DNA from: Thermotogaceae bacterium
GTDB lineage: Bacteria; Thermotogota; Thermotogae; MWEM01
Length of the DNA: 32,559 nt
NCBI GenBank assembly: GCA_030445775.1
Contig: JASUTC010000015.1
Coordinates: 1-32,559 of the forward strand
Direction of reading: 5' to 3'
The notes beneath the pieces were generated by a model. The model ran no database searches and was not told the origin of the DNA. It was given only the letters and a program-made list of their open reading frames with translations. This document shows, piece by piece, positions 8,964-17,547 of the stretch. The first letter of the stretch is position 1. Each line of letters begins with the position of its first letter. Both the position numbers and the translations under genes were made by a program.

Positions 8964-9815
8964 TCATTCATCCTTTTTCCAGTAATCCTTACCGTAATAT
9001 CTTTCCAATTTCCGTATATCGATATCTTTAACATCACTTCTTTTGATATAAGTATAAATCCCCAAAATCACAATAATGACAGCAGGTACAAACCAACTGA
9101 ATTGCAGCACGATAAACCCAAAGAGAGAGGCAAATATCCTCGTCCGCTTCCATTGAGAATACCAGTTGTTAAAGTTCTTTTTATCCGTAAAGGCTTCTTT
9201 ATAATCACCTGTTTCCTTTAATCTTGATAGTATTTCTTGGAAAGAATCTTGAATGTCCAGTTTATTGTCAATAAAAAAGAAAAAATCGGCGAGAAACGAA
9301 TAATAACGGGCAAAGGCATCACCGGAAGGATAATTGTCCACCTTTAAAACATCGATCTCTTTCATCAAAGAAACGGGATTGACATCCCTGATATTGACGC
9401 CTTTGTGATTTTCAAACCAGACGGCAAGCCCTTCCGTAAACCACAACGGGGCATCGTAGATGCCGTTGTTGTAAAACCATTGGAAGGTGTATACATGCAT
9501 CATCTCATGCCGTAGAAGAGAAGGAATGGCATCCGTTACCGGTGTCATGAACAGGCTAAATTGTGTTCCGTTAAAAGAGGCTTCTCCGCTGGCTCCTAAT
9601 TGTCTTTTACGCTCAATGGTTACTAATAAAGGATATTCCAGTTCAATATTCCAAAGGTTGGAAAGTTCTGAAGAGATTGTTTCAATCTGAGGTTGTATAA
9701 AATTCCGTAAATATAATGGAGTCGTTCGTTCAAACTCTATCTCAATGGAAAAGCAAAGGGAGAACACTGTAAAAAAAAGTATAAATATAACATAGAACCT
9801 CTTCATAACAATCAC
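8964..9815 (-). CDS. Membrane-anchored gluzincin zinc peptidase (peptidase MA-like)
   Basis: Likely an exported zinc peptidase facing outward. The N terminus is a signal peptide (KRF followed by a long hydrophobic run ending near residue 25). HEMMH in the first half is the zinc/catalytic motif and WFTEGLAVWFEN supplies the third, glutamate ligand, the pattern of peptidase-MA-like gluzincins. A single C-terminal hydrophobic segment (FASLFGFIVLQF to ILGIYTYI) followed by a charged tail anchors it to the membrane. The track start is GTG at 9815, giving a GTGA overlap with the glgX stop; the ATG at 9806 (MKRF) fits the signal peptide equally well. No strong ribosome site is visible, so translational coupling is likely. 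It is the last gene of the long minus-strand operon. Substrate unknown. Confidence 0.8.
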   Translation of the reverse strand: MIVMKRFYVIFILFFTVFSLCFSIEIEFERTTPLYLRNFIQPQIETISSELSNLWNIELEYPLLVTIERKRQLGASGEASFNGTQFSLFMTPVTDAIPSLLRHEMMHVYTFQWFYNNGIYDAPLWFTEGLAVWFENHKGVNIRDVNPVSLMKEIDVLKVDNYPSGDAFARYYSFLADFFFFIDNKLDIQDSFQEILSRLKETGDYKEAFTDKKNFNNWYSQWKRTRIFASLFGFIVLQFSWFVPAVIIVILGIYTYIKRSDVKDIDIRKLERYYGKDYWKKDE

Positions 9816-11989
9816 TGATTGATCAGTACGACAATGCTTTTTTCTCTCACCAGATATTCGTTATCCGTCAATTCTCTTCCATCTTCACAAAAATCATCCG
9901 GATAATCCTCATAAGTATCCACAATCCGAACCCATCTTCCATTAGGGGGTTTGGGCAGTTTGAAGGACAGGGGCTCCACATAAAAATTCATAGCCACATA
10001 GACATCATTATCTTTCACCGTAAAGGTATCCAGATCAGTCCCACTGATCACAAAGGCCAATGTATGTGAATTATAAGACCAATCCGGTCGATGGAGTTGT
10101 GTTCCATGCCAGGTAATGTCTCTAACACCCTGCTTGGTCTTTTTACCGGTAAAAAAATGTTCGCGTCGTAAGCAATTATGCGCCTTTCTGAATGTAATCA
10201 TGTTTTTGAAAAAACTGAAGATATCGTTGTTTTTGTCTTTCAATGTCCAATCCAACCAGGTAATCTCATTATCATGGCAATAGGCGTTATTGTTTCCCCG
10301 TTGGGTACGGCACATCTCATCACCCATTAAAATCATGGGAATCCCTTGGGAGACCATCAAGGTGGTAATAAAATTCTTCACTTGCCTTTTCCTCACAGAC
10401 AAAATCTCAGGATCATCCGTAGGTCCTTCATGTCCATTGTTGGAACTGTAATTATCATTTGCGCCGTCTCTATTGTTTTCGCCATTTTCCTCGTTGTGTT
10501 TTCTTTCGTAGGAAACCAGATCCCAAAGGGTAAAACCATCATGGGCAGTAATAAAATTGATACCGTCAAAAGGCTTTCTTCCGGGCTTGTTATAAAGGTC
10601 AGAACTACCCGCTATTCGGGTTGCCAACTCGGGCACTTGCCCCTTATCTCCTCGAACGAATTTTCTCACCACATCCCGGAATTTCCCATTCCATTCCGCC
10701 CATCCTTTGGGAAATTCCCCCACATAATAACCCCCTGCGGCATCCCAGCCCTCTGCAATCAATTTTGACTTGGCCAAAATAGGGTCATCGGAAATGTCTT
10801 TTAACAGAGAAAAATCACCGATCCATTCCCCGCTTGTGGATCTTCCCAAAATAGCCGCCAAATCAAAACGAAATCCATCAATGTGCATTTGGGTAACCCA
10901 ATAGCGTAAACTATCGATAATCATCTGTTTGACAACGGTTTTATTACAATTAAGTGTGTTGCCGCATCCTGAATAATTCATATAAAATCGTTTGTTATCT
11001 GAATCCAAAAGATAATAGACGGCGTTGTCGAATCCCCTGAACGAAAGGGTAGGTCCTTCCTGACCGCCTTCTCCGGTGTGATTGTAGACTACATCGATAA
11101 CCACTTCAAAACCTTCCTGGTGCATCAGCTTAACAAATTCCTTAAACCTAAAAACCTGATCTCCAATACCAATACAGTGGGTGTAAGAACTCTCCACTGC
11201 AAAAAAGGCCAACGGATCGTATCCCCAGGCATTAATCAATTTCTCACCGGTTTTGGGATTGATATTGATATTCGAATTCACGTTAAACTCAAATATAGGC
11301 ATGAGTTCAACGGTAGTGATTCCCAGTTCTTTCAAATGGGCAAGCTTTTCCGTGATGCCATGAAATGTTCCCGGCAGTTCACAGTTTGAAGTGTCCGACC
11401 GTGTAAAAAACCGTACATGCATCTCGTAGATAATGGTGTCATTCATGGGAACCCTCAGCGGTTGATCACCATCCCATTCAAAAATGCTGTCGCAAACAAC
11501 AATGCTTTTTGCATGACTTCTTGCCGAATCAATTTCCGAAAATGACAAATCTTTTAAAGGTGAATTTTTATCATAGCCGTAAGCGTATTCTTCATCCCAA
11601 TTATAAGAACCTGAAATAGCCTGTGCATAAGGATCCGTTAATAATTTGTTTGGATTAAAACGCATACCATTTTTGGGATCATAGGGCCCATGAACACGGT
11701 ATCCGTAGAACTGGCCGCAGTCAATTCCCTCCAAAAAAATGTGCCATACATCCCCGGTTTTATTCTTTTTTGAATCCAATTGAAAAGTGTGTGAGGGCTT
11801 TTCATCGTAGTAATTTTGATACAGTTCAAGCGTTACTCCCACTGCATTACGGGAAAACAGCGAAAAATTCGTTCCACTGCCTTCAACTGTTGCACCAAGA
11901 GGCAATGGTTTTCCGCGTATGGATCTGATTTTCTTACCCTCATCAGGATTATTGTAAAAGGATTCAAAATCATCATTTTCCATTTTCAA
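9812..11989 (-). CDS. glgX: Glycogen debranching enzyme GlgX (isoamylase-type)
   Basis: GH13 enzyme that cleaves alpha-1,6 branches of glycogen or limit dextrin. The N-terminal CBM48-like domain starts GKPLPLGATVEGSGTNFSLFS, and YGYRVHGPYDP is a hallmark of GlgX/TreX. The barrel carries DVVYNHT, the nucleophile in DGFRFDLAAILG (Asp near 373), the acid/base in AEGWDAAG (Glu near 411) and TAHDGF (Asp near 484). The 725-aa length is normal for the family. The start is TTG at 11989; GAGG nine bases upstream supports it over the ATG two codons later. It follows plsY by 11 bases and overlaps the peptidase gene by 4. No other glycogen gene is in this operon; pgcA 15 kb away could act in the same pathway. 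Confidence 0.93.
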   Translation of the reverse strand: MKMENDDFESFYNNPDEGKKIRSIRGKPLPLGATVEGSGTNFSLFSRNAVGVTLELYQNYYDEKPSHTFQLDSKKNKTGDVWHIFLEGIDCGQFYGYRVHGPYDPKNGMRFNPNKLLTDPYAQAISGSYNWDEEYAYGYDKNSPLKDLSFSEIDSARSHAKSIVVCDSIFEWDGDQPLRVPMNDTIIYEMHVRFFTRSDTSNCELPGTFHGITEKLAHLKELGITTVELMPIFEFNVNSNININPKTGEKLINAWGYDPLAFFAVESSYTHCIGIGDQVFRFKEFVKLMHQEGFEVVIDVVYNHTGEGGQEGPTLSFRGFDNAVYYLLDSDNKRFYMNYSGCGNTLNCNKTVVKQMIIDSLRYWVTQMHIDGFRFDLAAILGRSTSGEWIGDFSLLKDISDDPILAKSKLIAEGWDAAGGYYVGEFPKGWAEWNGKFRDVVRKFVRGDKGQVPELATRIAGSSDLYNKPGRKPFDGINFITAHDGFTLWDLVSYERKHNEENGENNRDGANDNYSSNNGHEGPTDDPEILSVRKRQVKNFITTLMVSQGIPMILMGDEMCRTQRGNNNAYCHDNEITWLDWTLKDKNNDIFSFFKNMITFRKAHNCLRREHFFTGKKTKQGVRDITWHGTQLHRPDWSYNSHTLAFVISGTDLDTFTVKDNDVYVAMNFYVEPLSFKLPKPPNGRWVRIVDTYEDYPDDFCEDGRELTDNEYLVREKSIVVLINQ

Positions 11990-12000
11990 GCGTTATAACC

Positions 12001-12594
12001 TCACATAAATTTATTTTCGTTCCCCTTCAAGAGTCGTCTGATATTGCCCTTATGCCTGTAAACCGAAAAAAGTGTCATTACAATATACAAAACCCAAAAG
12101 GCGGGATCCGATTCAAGGAAGAAGATACAAATGGTGGTAACAGACATGGCGACAATGGATGCCAAAGACATGATCCTGGTTGAAAAGGCAATGGTGATCC
12201 CCAATGTGAAAAAAACAATGCCCGAAATGGGATTTACGGCAAAAAAGGTCCCCATGCTTGATGAAACCCCTTTACCTCCTGCGAATTTCATAAAAATTGA
12301 ATAATCATGACCAATGACTACAGCCATTGCCCCAACGGCAAACCAAACACTCATATATGGATCATCAACAAGGAAAACATACCGTAACAACATTAGGGGG
12401 ATATAAGCTTTTAGAGAATCCAAGATCAAGCATATAATGCCTAACCTTTTTCCCGCACCTCGCATGACATTTGTTGCCCCAATATTTCCGGATCCTACCT
12501 TTCGGATATCAATCCCTTTTGTGTAAAAGGGGATGAGATAGCTGAAAGGAATGGATCCGCATATGTACATTAAAATCACATAAAAAATATTCAC
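12001..12594 (-). CDS. plsY: Acyl-phosphate:glycerol-3-phosphate acyltransferase PlsY
   Basis: Integral membrane enzyme transferring an acyl group from acyl phosphate to sn-1 of glycerol-3-phosphate, the first step of phospholipid synthesis. The three signature loops are all present: CGSIPFSYLI near the N terminus, GSGNIGATNVMRG, and KFAGGKGVSSSMG. Multiple hydrophobic segments fit the multi-pass topology. 197 aa is normal. It overlaps der by 4 bases and lies 11 bases before glgX, inside the long operon. Confidence 0.96.
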   Translation of the reverse strand: MNIFYVILMYICGSIPFSYLIPFYTKGIDIRKVGSGNIGATNVMRGAGKRLGIICLILDSLKAYIPLMLLRYVFLVDDPYMSVWFAVGAMAVVIGHDYSIFMKFAGGKGVSSSMGTFFAVNPISGIVFFTLGITIAFSTRIMSLASIVAMSVTTICIFFLESDPAFWVLYIVMTLFSVYRHKGNIRRLLKGNENKFM

Positions 12595-13961
12595 CTTTTT
12601 CCCCTCCGGCTTATAAATTTTGTAAACAACGGGCTTCCCGGCAAGGGGCCGAGAAATTTTCTCAAATTTTTCTTAACCGCTTTTTTATAATTTTCAGGAA
12701 CGAGTTCAGGATAATTGCAGAAAATTTGAATTACCGGCGGTTTAACAGAAATCTGATTGGCGTAATACAGCCTGATTCGTTTTCCTTTGGGAGAAGGAGC
12801 CGGTACCAATATGTTAATTCGCTCAATGGCTGAATTAATAGCCCCAGTGCTAAACTCTTTGCAAAACGAAATGTATGCCTCGTCAATTGCTTCAAATAAT
12901 TTTTTAAATCCCATCCCCGTTAAGGCTGACATAAAAAGCACTTTGGCATAGGGTATAAAATAGAAGTCCATTTGAGCATTCTCTCTCATCTCAGGATATA
13001 GTTTTTCCTTTTCCGGTTCACTTAAGGTATCACATTTGTTGAATACAATCACACTTGCCTTTCCGGCATTTTCAACAAATCCTGCAATCTTTTTATCCTG
13101 ATCGGTAATACCTTCATTTACATCCAACATAATAACACAAACATCTGCCCGATCGATGGCATCCTCTGCCCTCAAAATACTATAACTTTCAATGGTGTAA
13201 TATTTAACACGGTTCTTCCTTCGAATACCGGCTGTATCAATCAACCTGTATTTTTTGGAAAAGATCTCAATATCCGCATCAATGGTATCCCTTGTGGTCC
13301 CCGCTATTTCTGTAACCATACTTCTTTCTTCTTTCAATATCTGATTAAAGAGGGAAGATTTCCCCACATTAGGTTTTCCAACGATAGCTACTTTCAAAAT
13401 ATCTGCATCTGCTTGAGCCTCTTGCTGTTCTTCACTCTCAAGTCTCTGAAAGGCATCCGAAAGATTCTCCAAAATTTCTTCCACCAAATCCAACACACCA
13501 TACCCGTGTTCTGCTGATACCGGAAATGGATCGCCCATACCCAATTCATATAAATCTGCAAGATTGGCTTCATATTTTTTATTACTTTCAGCTTTATTGG
13601 CAACCAGTAAGGGTGTAATCCCTTTTGAACGGAGAAAATCAACCACTTTGTAGTCCTCATTGGTGGGTGGATTAACACCATCCACAACAAATAACACCAG
13701 ATCTGCCTTATGCGCATCTCTTGTTGCCATATCCCACATCTTTTGCTCAATAATTCCCTCGGGATCACCAAAGAGACCACAAGTATCCACAAGAGAAAAG
13801 GCCCGATTATCAAACCGGACCTCTCCCTTAACGGCATCCCTGGTTACTCCGGGAGTATCATCAACAATTGCCTTTTTTTTCCTGATTAAGCGGTTGAAAA
13901 GGGTTGACTTTCCAACATTAGGTTTACCCAGTATATGTACTACCGGTAATTGATCGTTCAC
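12591..13961 (-). CDS. der: Ribosome assembly GTPase Der (EngA)
   Basis: Double-GTPase required for 50S subunit maturation. Two G domains in tandem: GKPNVGKSTLFN with DTPGVTRD (domain 1), then GKPNVGKSSLFN with IAGTTRDTID (domain 2), with NKAE and NKCD base-recognition motifs. A C-terminal KH-like domain follows (PPVIQIFCNYPELVPENYKK). 456 aa is normal. It overlaps rpsA and plsY by 4 bases each, implying translational coupling. Confidence 0.97.
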   Translation of the reverse strand: MNDQLPVVHILGKPNVGKSTLFNRLIRKKKAIVDDTPGVTRDAVKGEVRFDNRAFSLVDTCGLFGDPEGIIEQKMWDMATRDAHKADLVLFVVDGVNPPTNEDYKVVDFLRSKGITPLLVANKAESNKKYEANLADLYELGMGDPFPVSAEHGYGVLDLVEEILENLSDAFQRLESEEQQEAQADADILKVAIVGKPNVGKSSLFNQILKEERSMVTEIAGTTRDTIDADIEIFSKKYRLIDTAGIRRKNRVKYYTIESYSILRAEDAIDRADVCVIMLDVNEGITDQDKKIAGFVENAGKASVIVFNKCDTLSEPEKEKLYPEMRENAQMDFYFIPYAKVLFMSALTGMGFKKLFEAIDEAYISFCKEFSTGAINSAIERINILVPAPSPKGKRIRLYYANQISVKPPVIQIFCNYPELVPENYKKAVKKNLRKFLGPLPGSPLFTKFISRRGKR

Positions 13962-15655
13962 TCTTTCCCCTTTTCCTTCATCAACTCGTGCATGGTCACG
14001 GTAGATTCATCTTTATCCATGTACTGTTGATAATCGTTCTTTTCCTCATCAACCTCTTTTTGTTTGATGGAGATCACCATGTTTCTTCTTTCCTTTTCAG
14101 GTTCATAAACCGTTCGTACGACCTTGGCATCTACTTTATCTCCAACCTTCAATACATCTTCCGGTTTTTCAACCCTTTGTACTGATATCTGACTGACAGG
14201 TAGGAACGCTTCGATGTTGTAATCATCCAACATAACCGTTGCACCTGTGTTGGTCAATCTAACAACCTCTCCTTTTACCTCATCGCCTTTGTCCAGTTCT
14301 TCGTTGGCTCTCTTCCATGGGTCTTCTGTAATGTTTCTAATACTTAATCTGATCCTTTGTTCATCGGGAAGGACTTCCATTACGGAAACCTTGATCTCAT
14401 CTCCAACCGAATAGACATCATCGATGTTATCAAGGAAGTTCCAGGACATCTCGGTAACGTGCACAAATCCGGAGATCCCCTCTTCCAGTTCTGCAATCAA
14501 TCCGCTTGGAAGTATCTTAACCACCTTGGCATCAAGTACTGTCCCCACCGGGAATTTTTTCTCCACATCTTCCCATGGATTTCCCTTCACCCTTTTCAAA
14601 CTCAGAGACATCTTTCTCTTTTCCTTATCGATTCCAATGACTTCAACCTCAACCTGTTCACCTTCCTGTACAACAGCTCTGATGTCCATTCTTCTATTCG
14701 TCCAGAAGATCTCAGAAGTGTGAACAAGTCCTTCAAGACCCGGTTCTATCTTTACAACAAAACCAAATGGCAGAATTCTGATTACTTCACCTTTTACCCT
14801 GGATCCTACGGGATGTTTGGTTTCAATACCGGTCCATGGATCCGGTTGAAGACGTTTTCTGCTTAAGGTTATCTTGTTTGATTTTTTGTCTATTCTCAGT
14901 ACCATAACATTGACAGGGTCTCCTATATCTACAACATCTTTGGGTTCCAGTTCTCTGTCATAGGTTAACTCTGATCTGGGGATTAACCCGGTTATAGGTC
15001 CAAGATCAACAAAGACACCGAATTTTTCTATACCCTCAACTTTTCCTTCAATGACATTTCCTTCAGAAACCTTGGTGAGGAATTCATCAATCACCTTTTG
15101 CTGAAGTTTTTTTCTGGAAAGAACAATATTGGGATTACCCTTTCTTCTATATCTGAGATCGATGATCTCAAATTCCATTTCTTTTCCTTCAACGTCGGCA
15201 TTTCTATCCAACATTGAATGGCTGGCAGGTAAGAATGCTTGAAGCACACCAAATAACTTAACGACATATCCACCTTTGTTTTTTGCAATAATTGTACCCT
15301 TAACGGGGGTTTCGTTTTTATGATAATCCTTTAGATTGTTCAATATTTCCTTCATGACTCTTTTCTTCTCGGAAATTTTAATGTGCCCGTCTTCCTCGTT
15401 TATGTAAGTAATTATTCCATCCAATCGATCTCCAGGGTGATATTCGGAAAGATCTTTTACCAGATCCTCCTTTGCAATCATACCTTCACTCTTACCACCA
15501 CTTTTAACGAGGAGTTCATTGTCATGAACTTCCCATACCTGTACTGTTACCTTTGATCCCTTTTGGGGATCAGCAAGAAACGTCTCACTCCTTTCGATTT
15601 CTTCCATTACCTCTTCCATGTTTGTGATTTCCTGACCGTCTTTACCGTCGACCAT
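13958..15655 (-). CDS. rpsA: Ribosomal protein S1 (six S1 domains)
   Basis: RNA-binding ribosomal protein that helps mRNA bind to the 30S subunit. Six S1 (OB-fold) domains are recognisable from repeated openings: KGSKVTVQV, NETPVKGTI, EGNVIEGKV, VGSRVKGEV, VGTVLDAKV and KGDEVKGEV, several closing in LSRKRL/LSLKRV-type strands. Length is 565 aa. The track begins at a TTG (15664), but AGGAGG abuts that codon directly, so the ATG at 15655, nine bases after GGAGG, is the better start. It sits 13 bases after ispH, an arrangement seen in several anaerobic lineages. Confidence 0.95.
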   Translation of the reverse strand: MVDGKDGQEITNMEEVMEEIERSETFLADPQKGSKVTVQVWEVHDNELLVKSGGKSEGMIAKEDLVKDLSEYHPGDRLDGIITYINEEDGHIKISEKKRVMKEILNNLKDYHKNETPVKGTIIAKNKGGYVVKLFGVLQAFLPASHSMLDRNADVEGKEMEFEIIDLRYRRKGNPNIVLSRKKLQQKVIDEFLTKVSEGNVIEGKVEGIEKFGVFVDLGPITGLIPRSELTYDRELEPKDVVDIGDPVNVMVLRIDKKSNKITLSRKRLQPDPWTGIETKHPVGSRVKGEVIRILPFGFVVKIEPGLEGLVHTSEIFWTNRRMDIRAVVQEGEQVEVEVIGIDKEKRKMSLSLKRVKGNPWEDVEKKFPVGTVLDAKVVKILPSGLIAELEEGISGFVHVTEMSWNFLDNIDDVYSVGDEIKVSVMEVLPDEQRIRLSIRNITEDPWKRANEELDKGDEVKGEVVRLTNTGATVMLDDYNIEAFLPVSQISVQRVEKPEDVLKVGDKVDAKVVRTVYEPEKERRNMVISIKQKEVDEEKNDYQQYMDKDESTVTMHELMKEKGKE

Positions 15656-15668
15656 TGTTGTCAACCTC

Positions 15669-16541
15669 CTACATTTCGCTTGTTATATAATTTTCAACCG
15701 CTTCAACTTGCGTCATCGGAGTGGAAGTTCCACTGGCGATTACACAGGTCTCGGATTGAAATATGTTTCTCTTAATTTCCTCAAGGTCACTTAGAGAATG
15801 GACCAAGTGGGAATTGATGTTGCGAGCTTTAGCTATATCGTACAATTTCCTCGTGTTGGAACTCTTAACACCACCAACCACTATAACACAATCGTTATGA
15901 GAAGCAAGACTTTTAATTTCAACTTCTCTATGTATGGTAGCATCACAAATCGTATTATACACTATTAGGTGCTGAAACTGTTTAAGCTGTGTCGTTAGAT
16001 ACGCTGAAAACTCACTAAATTCTTTCAAAGGTTTTGTTGTTTGGGCACACAACGCTATATTCGTTTGATTCAACCTATGATTTTCATTTATATTTCTTTT
16101 TAAATCGTCTAAATCATTTAGGATCAAAGCATCTTTAACGATCCCTTTCAAAGCCATCATTTCGGGATGCTTTGATTGACCCAATACGATCAATTGATAG
16201 GATGATTGTGAACATTTTTGACAGATATCAAAGCTCTTCTTGACAATGGGACAAGTGCCATCAACGAGCTCGTTTCCCCTTATTCGCAACTCTTGCATCA
16301 ATTCAGGTGAAGCTCCGTGAGCCTGGATCATTACCGTACTGTTTTCCGGTAAATCCGGTAAATCGATGGCTTTTAGACCCTTTTTGGATAAATCATCCAT
16401 CACAACTGCATTATGAACCAAATCCCCGGTGACATACAACGGTTGTGTTTTTTTCAAAACATCTTCCGATAATGCAATCGCCCGGTCTACGCCCGAACAA
16501 AAACCTATATGTTCAGCCCTCTTTATAATAACCTGAATCAC
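15669..16541 (-). CDS. ispH: 4-Hydroxy-3-methylbut-2-enyl diphosphate reductase IspH
   Basis: Last enzyme of the MEP isoprenoid pathway; reduces HMBPP to IPP and DMAPP with an Fe-S cluster. The three cluster cysteines are visible: C15 in GFCSGV, C97 in DGTCPIV and C199 in CDATIHRE. The conserved histidines H43 and H75 (QAHGAS) are present too. 290 aa is normal. The start is GTG, overlapping the end of cmk by 29 bases, with no convincing separate ribosome site. Its presence shows isoprenoids are made by the MEP route here. Confidence 0.96.
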   Translation of the reverse strand: MIQVIIKRAEHIGFCSGVDRAIALSEDVLKKTQPLYVTGDLVHNAVVMDDLSKKGLKAIDLPDLPENSTVMIQAHGASPELMQELRIRGNELVDGTCPIVKKSFDICQKCSQSSYQLIVLGQSKHPEMMALKGIVKDALILNDLDDLKRNINENHRLNQTNIALCAQTTKPLKEFSEFSAYLTTQLKQFQHLIVYNTICDATIHREVEIKSLASHNDCVIVVGGVKSSNTRKLYDIAKARNINSHLVHSLSDLEEIKRNIFQSETCVIASGTSTPMTQVEAVENYITSEM

Positions 16542-17199
16542 CCTTTTTTTTCAGTATCAACGATGAAATTTCCTCAACTACCTCATGGAAAGATAATGAA
16601 GTTGTGTCCAATAATATGGCATTTTCTGCAGGTTTTAAAGGTGCAAGACTCCTATTGCTATCCTGTTGATCTCTACGTTCGATTTCCTTAATAACCTCTT
16701 TTAGTTCAATTTGTTCGCCATTTTCTTGCCATTCTTTTAACCTTCTCTTTGCCCTTTCCCTTGGCGTTGCCGTTAAATAAACTTTTAAATCGGCATCGGG
16801 CAATACAACGCTTCCTATATCTCTTCCTTCCATGATAACATTATGTCCTCTAATCATGTCTCTGATGCTTGCCGTAACAAAATCCCGTACTGTTTTTTTG
16901 GTTGAAATATCTGAAGTAAAACGACTCACATCAGGTGTCCTGATTTCTTCTCCCAACTTTTTTCCGTTCAGGTACAAGGAACCTTTTAAATACTCCAGCT
17001 GAATGAGCGAGGATAGATCTGCTTGTTCTATCCTCTGGATATCCTTGATTCCTTTTGATAAAAAATAAAAGGCTACCGCACGATAGCAGGCTCCGCTGTC
17101 GAAGTGAATAAAATTAAATCTTTCACTTAAAGCCCGTGCTACAGAACTTTTACCTGATCCGGCTGGTCCATCTATCGCTACAGCAAAGCTGTTCTTCAT
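16513..17199 (-). CDS. cmk: Cytidylate kinase Cmk
   Basis: Phosphorylates CMP/dCMP with ATP. The P-loop GPAGSGKSS is near the N terminus, followed by the NMP-binding stretch FDSGACYRAVAF. GRDIGSVVLPDADLKVYLTA and RRDQQDSNR are family signatures. 228 aa is normal. Its ATG overlaps the STAS gene stop (ATGA), and it overlaps ispH by 29 bases. Confidence 0.96.
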   Translation of the reverse strand: MKNSFAVAIDGPAGSGKSSVARALSERFNFIHFDSGACYRAVAFYFLSKGIKDIQRIEQADLSSLIQLEYLKGSLYLNGKKLGEEIRTPDVSRFTSDISTKKTVRDFVTASIRDMIRGHNVIMEGRDIGSVVLPDADLKVYLTATPRERAKRRLKEWQENGEQIELKEVIKEIERRDQQDSNRSLAPLKPAENAILLDTTSLSFHEVVEEISSLILKKKGDSGYYKEG

Positions 17200-17534
17200 T
17201 TCTCAGCTTCTTCTATTGTATCATATATGTTAAAAATATTATCCAAACGGGTCATTTCAAATATCCTCTTGATGTTTTTCCTCAAACCAACAATTTTTAA
17301 CTCTTTCTGATAATTTCTAACCTCTCTTAAAATCGAAACCAATGTTCCTAAACCGGCACTGTCTATGTAGGGAACTTCTTGGAAATCCATAATGAGATTC
17401 TTAAAATCCCCCTTGATAAAGCCTTCCATCTCCTCTTTCATCTTTGGAGAATGATATGCATCGATGTCCCCGCTAATCTTAACGATGATATTTTCATTTC
17501 CGGATTTCTGAGACTCAAATTTTAAATCGTTCAT
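17196..17534 (-). CDS. STAS-domain anti-sigma factor antagonist
   Basis: Small single-domain protein of the SpoIIAA/RsbV type, which normally binds an anti-sigma kinase when unphosphorylated. The signature YIDSAGLGTL places the usual phospho-acceptor serine at S59. 112 aa is normal. AAGGAGG lies a few bases before the ATG. No kinase or sigma factor gene is nearby, so its partner is elsewhere. I remember a STAS protein in this position beside cmk in Thermotoga, which suggests a conserved linkage. Confidence 0.9.
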   Translation of the reverse strand: MNDLKFESQKSGNENIIVKISGDIDAYHSPKMKEEMEGFIKGDFKNLIMDFQEVPYIDSAGLGTLVSILREVRNYQKELKIVGLRKNIKRIFEMTRLDNIFNIYDTIEEAEK

Positions 17535-17547
17535 AAAGTCATCCTCC

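Noticed and set aside
10346-10768. 140-aa plus-strand ORF opposite glgX
   Set aside because: Lies across the GlgX catalytic region on the other strand; no ribosome site or family features.
15656-15664. TTG start of rpsA used by the ORF track
   Set aside because: AGGAGG touches the TTG directly; spacing fits the ATG at 15655.
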